DNA of 64,000 nt, taken from Paracoccus sp. SCSIO 75233. GTDB lineage: Bacteria; Pseudomonadota; Alphaproteobacteria; Rhodobacterales; Rhodobacteraceae. Of this stretch, positions 25,159 through 33,023 are shown piece by piece. Position 1 is the first letter of the stretch, and the number at the start of each line of letters is the position of its first letter. Position numbers and translations under genes: made by a program. The notes under the pieces are model-generated. The model was not told the origin of the DNA. It did no database searches and was given only the letters and a program-made list of their open reading frames with translations. The stretch is taken from NCBI RefSeq assembly GCF_027912675.1, contig NZ_CP115757.1, positions 372,001 through 436,000 on the forward strand, in the 5' to 3' direction.

Positions 25159-26190
25159 TCACCGCTTTTTCACGATATAGCTGTCATGGCGACTGGCTGT
25201 CCGGGCAACGCGATACCGAACGATTTCCAGATCGTCGGGAAGCAGTGCTTCTACCGCATCCTTAAGCAGGAATGTTACACCCCAGTCGTCGGTCACCGCA
25301 TTCTCGACCCCTTTCAGATCGCCCTGATAGGTGATTTCCTTGAAGGGCTGGAAGAACACGGCGTCATTTCGCAACCCCTTGATCGCGGCGCTTAGGAAGC
25401 TATCGCGCGTCCAGTGATCGTCGCCGGCGAAACGGTCGTATCTTGGGCTGGGAATATTCCTGATAATCCTCGATGCGATGTCGTGGGGTCCGTGCGTTGA
25501 AAAAAAGAAATATCCTCCTTTGGCCAGGCAGCGAGAAATTTCTGCGAACCATTTCGCTGCTGCCGTAGTGGAGAAATGGGTCCAGATGCTCTTTGCGATG
25601 ACAAAATCGAAGAAGCCGTCTGCGAAAGGCAATGGCGGATTCTGCTCATTGGTCACGGCGTTTACGTTGGGTAAAGTCTCTCTGACAAACTCGATTGACG
25701 GTGCTGAGGGATCGGAACCGTATAGATCCAGACTATCGGAATAAGCGTAATCCAGAACTGCCAGATTTCGTCCGCTACTGCAGCCGAAGTCCAGGAATCG
25801 ACCGCTTAGCGAAGCGCCTGCCTCCAGAAATTCATGCAGGACAATATCGAGGTTCTGGAAATCATAGAAAATCGGGTATCGTCCCGGAATATGGTGTGTT
25901 CCAGCTTCGGGCCGGACAATATTCAGTCCCGCCAATTCCCGTTGCTCGGGCGGTGCGTTTATTAACCATTCTGAAAGCCGGTCAACGAGCAGGGCATCCG
26001 ATGACATGTCGGGAAGATCACGCAGCCCGGAAATCTTGTGCAGTTTCGCTAACACCGCAGAGGTTGAGACTGGGGAATAGTCTGTAACTCGTTCGAGGAT
26101 TTTTCCTTTCTCGAACCTGATATAATCAGAGAAATCAGAGAGAAATTGAGAAAACTCGTTCTGATAATCCGGGGTTTGGGAATTGACCAT
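25159..26190 (-). CDS. SAM-dependent class I methyltransferase, probably acquired
   Basis: I use the ATG at 26190 (MVNSQTPDYQNEF), which has AGAGGAT upstream; the frame is open for another 67 codons. The 343-residue product has an N-terminal region of about 120 residues without recognisable motifs, then a Rossmann methyltransferase domain: GRFLDFGCSSGRNLAVLDY (motif I), LDLYGSDPS (acidic motif II end), and PLPFADGFFDFVIAKSIWTHF (motif IV/post). The C-terminal part contains YIVKKR. The target is unknown; sugar or small-molecule methylation is typical for this type. The gene is visibly AT-richer than its neighbours and has no operon partners, which suggests horizontal transfer. Confidence 0.83.
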   Translation of the reverse strand: MVNSQTPDYQNEFSQFLSDFSDYIRFEKGKILERVTDYSPVSTSAVLAKLHKISGLRDLPDMSSDALLVDRLSEWLINAPPEQRELAGLNIVRPEAGTHHIPGRYPIFYDFQNLDIVLHEFLEAGASLSGRFLDFGCSSGRNLAVLDYAYSDSLDLYGSDPSAPSIEFVRETLPNVNAVTNEQNPPLPFADGFFDFVIAKSIWTHFSTTAAAKWFAEISRCLAKGGYFFFSTHGPHDIASRIIRNIPSPRYDRFAGDDHWTRDSFLSAAIKGLRNDAVFFQPFKEITYQGDLKGVENAVTDDWGVTFLLKDAVEALLPDDLEIVRYRVARTASRHDSYIVKKR

Positions 26191-26393
26191 CGTATCCTCT
26201 GCCTTAATGAATGATCGATCTGAACTATCGATCGGGCTTTCAGGCGATAAAGTCACCCGCTTTGAGAGACTAGTCAATCTGCGCTGAAAAACTGAGAGAA
26301 TATACGTTCTGTTTCCCTGGGCGAGCGGCCATCCGTTTTGTTTACAAAACTTATGAGCTAAGCGAATCGCGCGGCCTTCCATGCAGGGCAACC
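26191..26393. promoter_or_regulatory. AT-rich upstream region of the methyltransferase gene with two dyads
   Basis: This 203-base gap holds two dyads. GATCGAT (26213-26219) pairs with ATCGATC (26227-26233) over a 7-base spacer. GTTTTGT (26335-26341) pairs with ACAAAAC (26344-26350) over 2 bases. The first lies just upstream of the methyltransferase start and could be an operator. The second lies near the end of the small membrane-protein gene and could be an operator or part of a weak terminator. No further function is visible. Confidence 0.45.
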
Positions 26394-26792
26394 CTATTCA
26401 GGTTCCTTCGCGTCGAGTGCCGCGATACGTCGCTGGGTCTCGGCCCGGAAACGCAGGTTTTCGACGAATTGCTTGCGCTCGCGATGCTTGATGAAGATCA
26501 CCGTGGCGACGCTGCCGATCAAGGCGGCGCCCATTTCGAACACGAGATCGACCACAACATCGACGGCGAACTGGTCGAAAGCGTTGTCGAATTTCGTAGC
26601 CAGAACCTTTGAAAGCGCAACCAGCAGTACGGCCACCACCAAAATCCACCAGAGATGGCGCGAGCCGAGGCTTTCCCGGTCGCCGATCAGCGACATCAGT
26701 TCTGGGTTATCGCGGAGGTAACGCACCTGCTGATCGGTCAGCTGAGATGCGTCCTCCACGAGCAGCAGCGCGTCGAGATCGTCCTCATTCAC
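26394..26792 (-). CDS. Small membrane protein of unknown function, two transmembrane segments
   Basis: The 132-residue product has an acidic N-terminal helix region (MNEDDLDALLLVEDASQLTDQQVRYLRDNPELM) and two hydrophobic segments, at about 46-64 (WWILVVAVLLVALSKVLA) and 79-101 (VVVDLVFEMGAALIGSVATVIFI). A charged helical tail follows (KHRERKQFVENLRFRAETQRRIAAL), likely a short coiled coil. I do not recognise the family. It lies downstream of topA on the same strand with a 42-base gap, so it could be co-transcribed. Base composition is normal for the region, which supports a resident gene. Confidence 0.72.
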   Translation of the reverse strand: MNEDDLDALLLVEDASQLTDQQVRYLRDNPELMSLIGDRESLGSRHLWWILVVAVLLVALSKVLATKFDNAFDQFAVDVVVDLVFEMGAALIGSVATVIFIKHRERKQFVENLRFRAETQRRIAALDAKEPE

Positions 26793-26834
26793 GGCAGATA
26801 CTCCGTTCAGATGGGTGTGTCCGGCAATTGCGGC

Positions 26835-29474
26835 TTAACCTTCCGTGTCGTCAGACGCTTTCTTCGCGGCGGCCTTGCTGGCGGTTTTCTTGGCCGCCGG
26901 TTTCTTCGTCGCCGCCTTTTTCGCCGCAGGTTTCTTCGTGGTTTTCTTTGCGGCCGCCTTCTTCTTCGGCGATTTCGCGGCCTTGGCGGCGATCAGTTCC
27001 AGCGCCTTTTCGAGGGTGATATCGGCGGGGTCGAGATCGCGCGGCAGGGTTGCGTTGATTTTTTCCCATTTGACGTAAGGACCGTATCGGCCATTCATCA
27101 CATTGACCGGCCCGCCATCGGGGTGATCGCCCAGCTCCTTCAGCGGGGTTGCCGCTGCCGCGCGGCCTCGGGTCGGCTTGGCGGCCAGCACCTCGACGGC
27201 GCGGTTCATGCCGACGGTGAACACCTCTTCGACATCGGGCAGATTGGCGTATTTCTTGCCGTGTTTCACATAAGGGCCGTAGCGCCCGATTCCGGCCTCG
27301 ACCAACTCGCCATCCTCGGGATGCGGGCCGATGGGTCGGGGCAGGGCGAGCAGTTTCAGCGCCTGTTCCAGATCGACATTATTCGCGTCCCAGCCCTTGG
27401 GGATGGAGGCGCGGGGCGGTTTGGGCTGATCCTCCGTCGGTTCGCCCCGCTGCACATAGGGGCCGAAGCGGCCGGTTTTCAGGCTGATCTCGTCGCCCGT
27501 ATCGTGGCCAAGCACACGGTCGCCCACGGCTTCTCCCCCATCCGGGGCGGAAAGCGGGCGGGTGAAGCGGCATTCCGGGTAGCGTGAGCAGCCGATGAAG
27601 GCCCCGCCCGACCGCGCTGTTTTCAGGTTCAGCCGACCCTGATGGCAGAGCGGGCATTCGCGCGGGTCGCCGCCATCTTCACGCGGCGGATAAAGATGCG
27701 GGGCAAGCGCGTCATCGATCGCCTCCAGCACCTCGGTGATGCGGAGTTCGGAGGTGCCTTCGAGTGCTGCCGTGAAATCCCGCCAGAAACGCCGCAGCAC
27801 CTCGCGATAGGCGCGGTTGCCGGAGGAAATATCGTCAAGCTCCGTCTCCAGATTCGCGGTGAAATCATAGGAGACATAGCGCGGGAAATACTTCACCAGA
27901 AACGCGGTAACGAGCCTGCCCTTATCCTCCGGGATCAGGCGGTTCTTGTCCTTGCGGACATATTCGCGGTCCTGAATCGTGGTGACGATGCTGGCATAGG
28001 TGGAGGGGCGGCCGATGCCGAGTTCTTCCATCTTCTTGACCAGCGTAGCCTCCGTGTAGCGGGGCGGGGGCTGCGTGAAATGCTGGCGGGCGGCGGCGGT
28101 CTTGCTGTCATCGACCAAGACGCCCTCTTCGGCGGCGAAGGCGGCGATCTTGCGGGCAGCTTCGCCCTCGCTGATCTGGGGCAGGCGGTTGCTGTCCTCG
28201 CCATCGTCGTCGTCGCGTCCCTGATCGTAAACGGCAAGGAAGCCGTCGAACATCATCACCTGACCCGTGGCGCGCAGCCCGACCTGACCGTCGGCGCTGG
28301 CGATTTCGACCGTGGTCCGTTCCATCCTTGCGGCTTCCATCTGGCTGGCCACTGTCCGCTTCCAGATCAGGTCGTAAAGCGCCCGCTGATCGCTGGCCGA
28401 GATGCGCAGCTTGTCTGGCGACAGCGACATATCCGTGGGGCGGATACATTCATGGGCTTCCTGCGCGTTCTTTGCCTTGTTCTTATACATGCGCGGCGAT
28501 TTCGGCAGGTAGTTCTCGCCGAAACGCGACTTGATGACGTCGCGGGCGGACATGACCGCCTCGGGCGCCATGTCGATGCCGTCGGTCCGCATATAGGTGA
28601 TCAGCCCCGCCTCATAGAGCCGCTGCGCCGTGGACATACAGGCCCGCGCGCCCAGGCCCAGCTTGCGCGACGCCTCCTGCTGGAGGGTCGAGGTCATGAA
28701 GGGCGGCCACGGGTTGCGCGTGGCGGGCTTGGCGGTGACGCTGCTGACCGTCAGATCGCGGGCGTCGATGGCGGAAAGCGCCAGACGCGCCTTCTCGGCG
28801 GTCGGAATGTCGAAACGTTCCAGCTTGTCACCGGCGAGGCTGACGAGTTGGGCGTCGTATTCCTCGCCCGAAGGCGTGGCCAGACGGGCGTGGACGGACC
28901 AGTATTCGCGGGGCTTGAACGCCTCGATCTCCATCTCACGTTCAACGATCAGGCGCAGCGTGACGGACTGCACGCGCCCTGCCGATTTCGCGCCGGGCAG
29001 CTTGCGCCAGAGGACCGGGGACAGGTTGAACCCGACGAGATAGTCCAGCGCGCGGCGCGCCAGATAGGCATCCACCAGATCGCGGTCGATCTCACGCGGC
29101 TTGGCCATCGCGTCGGTCACGGCGTTCTTGGTGATCGCGTTGAAGGTCACGCGGCTGACCGACTTGCCCTTTTTCAATGCCGGGGCCAAAGCTTCCAACA
29201 GATGCCACGAAATCGCCTCCCCCTCGCGATCAGGGTCGGTGGCGAGGATCAGCGCGTCGTCGCCCGACAGCGCGTCACGGATCGCCTTGAGGTGTTTTTT
29301 CGAATCGGAGGCGACCTCCCATCTCATGTCGAAATCGGCGTCGGGATCGACCGAGCCGTCTTTCGGGGGCAGGTCGCGGACATGCCCGAAGGAGGCTAAA
29401 ACGGTGTAGTCGTCGCCCAGATATTTGTTGATCGTCTTGGCTTTAGCAGGCGATTCTACGACGACGACAGGCAT
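26835..29474 (-). CDS. topA: DNA topoisomerase I
   Basis: The start is ATG at 29474 (MPVVVVESPAKAKTINKYLG), with GAGG upstream; the TOPRIM domain follows with DPDREGEAISWHL. The type IA active-site region is ...AGLITYMRTDGIDMAPEA, with Tyr in YMRTD as nucleophile. One C4 zinc-finger-like repeat is visible near ECPLCHQGRL...GCSRYPECRF, followed by several topoisomerase C-terminal repeats (GRFGPYVQRG, GRYGPYVKHG, GRYGPYVKWE). The last ~50 residues are a Lys/Ala-rich tail (KKKAAAKKTTKKPAAKKA and onward). The enzyme relaxes negative supercoils. The total of about 879 residues is normal for alphaproteobacteria. Confidence 0.97.
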   Translation of the reverse strand: MPVVVVESPAKAKTINKYLGDDYTVLASFGHVRDLPPKDGSVDPDADFDMRWEVASDSKKHLKAIRDALSGDDALILATDPDREGEAISWHLLEALAPALKKGKSVSRVTFNAITKNAVTDAMAKPREIDRDLVDAYLARRALDYLVGFNLSPVLWRKLPGAKSAGRVQSVTLRLIVEREMEIEAFKPREYWSVHARLATPSGEEYDAQLVSLAGDKLERFDIPTAEKARLALSAIDARDLTVSSVTAKPATRNPWPPFMTSTLQQEASRKLGLGARACMSTAQRLYEAGLITYMRTDGIDMAPEAVMSARDVIKSRFGENYLPKSPRMYKNKAKNAQEAHECIRPTDMSLSPDKLRISASDQRALYDLIWKRTVASQMEAARMERTTVEIASADGQVGLRATGQVMMFDGFLAVYDQGRDDDDGEDSNRLPQISEGEAARKIAAFAAEEGVLVDDSKTAAARQHFTQPPPRYTEATLVKKMEELGIGRPSTYASIVTTIQDREYVRKDKNRLIPEDKGRLVTAFLVKYFPRYVSYDFTANLETELDDISSGNRAYREVLRRFWRDFTAALEGTSELRITEVLEAIDDALAPHLYPPREDGGDPRECPLCHQGRLNLKTARSGGAFIGCSRYPECRFTRPLSAPDGGEAVGDRVLGHDTGDEISLKTGRFGPYVQRGEPTEDQPKPPRASIPKGWDANNVDLEQALKLLALPRPIGPHPEDGELVEAGIGRYGPYVKHGKKYANLPDVEEVFTVGMNRAVEVLAAKPTRGRAAAATPLKELGDHPDGGPVNVMNGRYGPYVKWEKINATLPRDLDPADITLEKALELIAAKAAKSPKKKAAAKKTTKKPAAKKAATKKPAAKKTASKAAAKKASDDTEG

Positions 29475-29550
29475 GGCGGACCTCATTGCGGATTCGGCGC
29501 GACAACATGGGGGCGGTTTGCTGGCGTGTCAACGGGCGGCGGCGCAGTTG

Positions 29551-30747
29551 CTATGTCCGGGATGGGCTCAGGGCGAGCTTTCCCCCGGCGAGGCGGGACA
29601 GTTTCCCCTCGATCTCCAGCTTCGAGATGATGGCGGTCGCGGTCGACGCGGGAATGCCGATATCGCGGATCAGCATATCCTCGTCGATCGGGCTGGGTGA
29701 AAGCCGGGACAGGATTTTCCGCGCCACCCCGGCTGTATCGGGGCGTGTGCGGGGCGGCAGGGGCAATTCCGGCCTTGCGGGTGCGATCTGCGCCGCAAGA
29801 TCAGGCGGCAACCGCTCCGGCGCGACTATGCCTTGAGCCATGTCATCGGGTGCTTTTTGAACCTCCGCCAGCGGCAAGGCGGCCAGAATATCCTCCGCAT
29901 TGCGGATCAGCATTGCGCCGTCACGGATCAGCTGGTTGCAGCCACCAGCGCGGCCATCGACAGGGTGACCGGGCACGGCGAGCACCTCGCGCCCCTGATC
30001 GAGCGCGTCTCGCGCTGTGATCAGGCTACCGGACTTCGCCGCTGCCTCCACCACCACCACGCCACGGCTGAGACCGGAGATGATACGGTTGCGCATGGGA
30101 AAATGCCGCGCCATCGGGGCCATGCCGGGGGGCTGTTCGGAAATCAGGCAGCCCCTGTCGCAGATCATCGCCGCGAGCGCTGCGTTTTCTGGCGGGTAGA
30201 TCACATCGATGCCGCCCGCCATGACGGCGACAGTTCCGGTCTTGACGCTAGCCCCGTGCGCCGCGCTGTCAATGCCGCGGGCGAGGCCGGAGACGATGAT
30301 ATATCCCGCCTCGCCAAGCGCACCAGCGAGGCCGCGTGCCATGCGCAGCCCGAGGGACGAGGCATTGCGCGCCCCGATCAGGGCGATGGCCGGTTTTGAC
30401 AGCGCTTCGGCGTTGCCCTTCACCCAAAGCACCGGGGGCGCGCCAGCAATGCTGCGCAGCAGGGCCGGATAGTCGGGCGAATCGCAACGGATCAGACGCG
30501 CGCCTGCCTTATGGCCTGCCCTGAGTTCGGCGGTGGCGGCTTTTTCGGGACAAGGCTCATAGCCCTTCACCCCGGCTTTCTTCGCGACATCCGGCAACGC
30601 ATCAAACGCGGAGGCGACGCTGCCGTGTTCGGCGATCAGGCGATGAAATGTCACCGGGCCGACCCGCCGTGAGCGAATGAGACGGAGAAAGAGAAGATCG
30701 TCTTCCTTCGCGGAGGAGGGTGTGGGGGGAGAGTTGAAAGAAAACAA
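29551..30747 (-). CDS. dprA: DNA-processing protein DprA
   Basis: The 398-residue product has an N-terminal helical (SAM-like) region (LRLIRSRRVGPVTFHRLIAEHG), the Rossmann DprA core with [48 protein letters not shown], and a C-terminal DprA winged helix near LSPSPIDEDMLIRDIGIP. The family loads RecA onto incoming single-stranded DNA during transformation or gene transfer. It lies 76 bases upstream of topA on the same strand, an arrangement seen in many proteobacteria. Competence genes themselves are not in the window. Confidence 0.95.
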   Translation of the reverse strand: MFSFNSPPTPSSAKEDDLLFLRLIRSRRVGPVTFHRLIAEHGSVASAFDALPDVAKKAGVKGYEPCPEKAATAELRAGHKAGARLIRCDSPDYPALLRSIAGAPPVLWVKGNAEALSKPAIALIGARNASSLGLRMARGLAGALGEAGYIIVSGLARGIDSAAHGASVKTGTVAVMAGGIDVIYPPENAALAAMICDRGCLISEQPPGMAPMARHFPMRNRIISGLSRGVVVVEAAAKSGSLITARDALDQGREVLAVPGHPVDGRAGGCNQLIRDGAMLIRNAEDILAALPLAEVQKAPDDMAQGIVAPERLPPDLAAQIAPARPELPLPPRTRPDTAGVARKILSRLSPSPIDEDMLIRDIGIPASTATAIISKLEIEGKLSRLAGGKLALSPSRT

Positions 30748-30807
30748 CCTGAATCTCAGCTCCGCCTCATTCCCCGCCCGTTATTGTCGAAAATAGTTAA
30801 GAAAGTG

Positions 30808-31851
30808 TTAGCGAATCCGGGTCGGTTTATTTTCCTTGCGGTAGGCGGCAGGGGTCATACCGTAGACGCGGCCAAATTCGCGGTAGAAATTTGATCTGGT
30901 GAGGAATCCGGAACTGGTCAGGATGCTCGTGACATTATCGTCGCTTTGGCGCAGCAGCTTCGCCGCATGATCGAGGCGGAAACCGTTGACATATTGCGAC
31001 AGGTTCATCCCGGACGAGTTGTTGATCGCTGCCGACAGGTTGCGCACAGGGACATGCAGCCGGCGGGCGAGGCGTTGTGCGCTCAACTCCGGGTCGAGAT
31101 AGATCTGGGTTTCGGTCAGAAGCGCGCGGGCGGCGGCCTCCAAACGTTCCTCATCGGTTGTGCGCTCCGCTTTCCGGGGTTCCGTGGTGTTACCGTCGAG
31201 AAACCGGGGCAGGGCGATCAGCAGGAGGATCAACGCAGCTATGATGAGCATCGAACCCAGCGTAATAAGTGTTGTCGCCTGTCCCGCGCGGCGCATGGCG
31301 AAGCTGACCGAAATGGCCGAATCGATCACCAGCAGGACCAGCAGCAGCCCGATACCCCAGAGCATCCAGTCCGAAATCCTGCGCGCCATGCCAAAACGGG
31401 CGAGCGGAAGCGCGTCGGGTCCGCGCCGCCACAGCCTGAACAGAAGGATCGCGTATGTCAGGTAGCTGAGGCTGATCGCTGCATCCATGGCGGAAAGGCG
31501 TGACGGCATGAGTTGTCCGGCGAGGACGACGATCGCCACCACGCCGAAATGCCGTGCGGCAAGCGGGCCGAGCCGATCCTCGGGCGTGGCGAGGGCCATG
31601 AAGCCCAGATACAGGCTGGGGCCGGTCAGCAGCGGCAGGATCGCTTGCAACAGGATAAAGGTTTCGATGCTGTAGGCAAAGCGCAGCGCCACCAGCAGCG
31701 CCGTCAGGGCCAGTTCTGCGAAAAGCAGCGAGAAGAATCTGGGGGTCCATCTCGATCCCGGATTGAGCCGCCAGACCAGAATGGCAAGCAGCAGGCAGAG
31801 CAGGGCCGAGATCAACGGCAGTGGCAGGCTTGGCAGGGAACCCTGTGTCAT
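30808..31851 (-). CDS. Membrane-anchored AraC-family transcriptional regulator
   Basis: The 347-residue protein has about 6-7 hydrophobic segments in residues 1-215 (for example LISALLCLLLAILVW, FSLLFAELALTALLVALRF, WMLWGIGLLLVLLVIDSAI, LGSMLIIAALILLLIALP). A linker and a C-terminal AraC/XylS double helix-turn-helix follow (LSAQRLARRLHVPVRNLSAAIN and FLTRSNFYREFGRVYGMTPAAYR). The membrane part probably senses an envelope or extracellular signal. It is divergent from a secreted hydrolase gene with a perfect palindrome between, so that hydrolase is the likely target. The nature of the signal is unknown. Confidence 0.9.
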   Translation of the reverse strand: MTQGSLPSLPLPLISALLCLLLAILVWRLNPGSRWTPRFFSLLFAELALTALLVALRFAYSIETFILLQAILPLLTGPSLYLGFMALATPEDRLGPLAARHFGVVAIVVLAGQLMPSRLSAMDAAISLSYLTYAILLFRLWRRGPDALPLARFGMARRISDWMLWGIGLLLVLLVIDSAISVSFAMRRAGQATTLITLGSMLIIAALILLLIALPRFLDGNTTEPRKAERTTDEERLEAAARALLTETQIYLDPELSAQRLARRLHVPVRNLSAAINNSSGMNLSQYVNGFRLDHAAKLLRQSDDNVTSILTSSGFLTRSNFYREFGRVYGMTPAAYRKENKPTRIR

Positions 31852-31873
31852 ATGTCCTCAATTCCGCTGTGGA

Positions 31874-31897
31874 TGTCCTGAAACAGGTTTCAGGACA
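31874..31897. promoter_or_regulatory. 24-bp perfect palindrome between the AraC and hydrolase genes
   Basis: The arms TGTCCTGAAAC (31874-31884) and GTTTCAGGACA (31887-31897) are separated by AG. The site lies 23 bases upstream of the AraC-type gene start (31851) and 84 bases upstream of the hydrolase start (31981), in the 129-base divergent gap. Position and perfect symmetry point to an operator for a dimeric regulator. The divergent membrane AraC protein is the first candidate, although AraC proteins more often use direct repeats. Confidence 0.75.
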
Positions 31898-31980
31898 GGA
31901 TTTGCGGGTCGGATCCGTTGTTTTCCCGTGGTGCTTCTTCACACTGGGGGAGGCAAGGAGAAAGCTTCAGGAGCAAGACG

Positions 31981-33006
31981 ATGTCACATAAGATCACATT
32001 CGCCGCCGCGTGTCTTTTCGCGACCAGTGCGGCCACATTGGCCGAGGATTACAAGACCGGGCTCGTTCCCGTCTCCGTCGCGGATGCCGAACGACCGCTG
32101 GAGGGGTTTGTTTGGTATCCGACCCTGAGCGGTGAGACGCCGAAGGAGCTTCTCGGCAATCAGGTCTGGCAGGGGATCGAGGCGGTTGAGGCAGCCGAGG
32201 CTGCGTCCGGCGCGTTCCCGTTGGTCGTGATGTCGCATGGCATGTACGGCAATGCGCAGAATCAGGCTTGGCTGGGGGCGGAGTTGTCGCGACGCGGATA
32301 CGTCGTTGCGGCGATCAGTCATCCCGGAACGTCGACATGGGCGCGTGATCCCGATGATGCTCGGGAGTTGTGGGAGCGACCGCGCGATATCAGCCGTCTG
32401 ATAGATTATCTGCTGGAAAACGCTCCGGCTGAGATCGACGCCGAGAGGATCATGGCGACGGGGCACTCGCTTGGCGGATATACAGTCGTCGCACTGGCAG
32501 GCGGGCGGTTCGATCCGGTTCAGTTCGATGCCTTCTGCGAGGGGCAGGAAAACGAGCTTGTCTGTGGCATCATGGATGACTGGAATGTCGCGAAGACGCC
32601 TCAGGACCGCGAGGAGATCACGCAGGATCTGTCCGACCCGCGAATCGATGCTTTTGCCGTGTTCGATCTGGGCGGTACGCAGGCGTTTTCCGCCGAGAGC
32701 CTCGCTGCGATAGAAAAGCCGATGCTGGTGTTCGGCGCGCCGAGGGACGTGGCGGGTACGGCGCTGGATCTCGACGTCGAGTCCCGCGCGCTCGTAGCGC
32801 GGTTGCCGAAGGGGAACGTCACCTATCTGGAGCCGGAAACGCTGTCGCATTTCGATTTTCTGGGCGAATGCACAGAGCAGGGGCTTGATATTCTGAAGGA
32901 GGAGGAGCCGGAGGATATGTTTGTCTGCGAGGACGGCATTGCCGAGCGGCGCAGCGATCACGCAATGATCCTGACCGAGGTGCTGCGGTTCTTCGCAGAG
33001 CAGTGA
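31981..33006 (+). CDS. Secreted alpha/beta hydrolase (dienelactone hydrolase / PAF acetylhydrolase-like)
   Basis: ATG 31981 starts a signal peptide (MSHKITFAAACLFATSAATLA) cleaved before EDYK; total 341 residues. The fold markers are PLVVMSHGMYGNAQNQAWLG (oxyanion region) and the nucleophile elbow ATGHSLGGYT. Possible Asp and His triad members lie in the C-terminal half (LDLDVES and LSHFDFLGEC). Four or more cysteines in the mature part (FCEGQ, VCGIM, ECTEQ, FVCEDG) fit periplasmic disulfides. The substrate class is esters, lipids or lactones, undetermined. It is divergent from the membrane AraC gene and ends 17 bases from the tldD stop. Confidence 0.88.
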   Translation: MSHKITFAAACLFATSAATLAEDYKTGLVPVSVADAERPLEGFVWYPTLSGETPKELLGNQVWQGIEAVEAAEAASGAFPLVVMSHGMYGNAQNQAWLGAELSRRGYVVAAISHPGTSTWARDPDDARELWERPRDISRLIDYLLENAPAEIDAERIMATGHSLGGYTVVALAGGRFDPVQFDAFCEGQENELVCGIMDDWNVAKTPQDREEITQDLSDPRIDAFAVFDLGGTQAFSAESLAAIEKPMLVFGAPRDVAGTALDLDVESRALVARLPKGNVTYLEPETLSHFDFLGECTEQGLDILKEEEPEDMFVCEDGIAERRSDHAMILTEVLRFFAEQ

Positions 33007-33023
33007 TCGCAGGTCCGGCGGCG

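Noticed and set aside
27642..29399. 585-codon plus-strand frame opposite topA
   Set aside because: topA motifs are complete on the other strand. The frame has no motifs and its composition is that of an antisense shadow.
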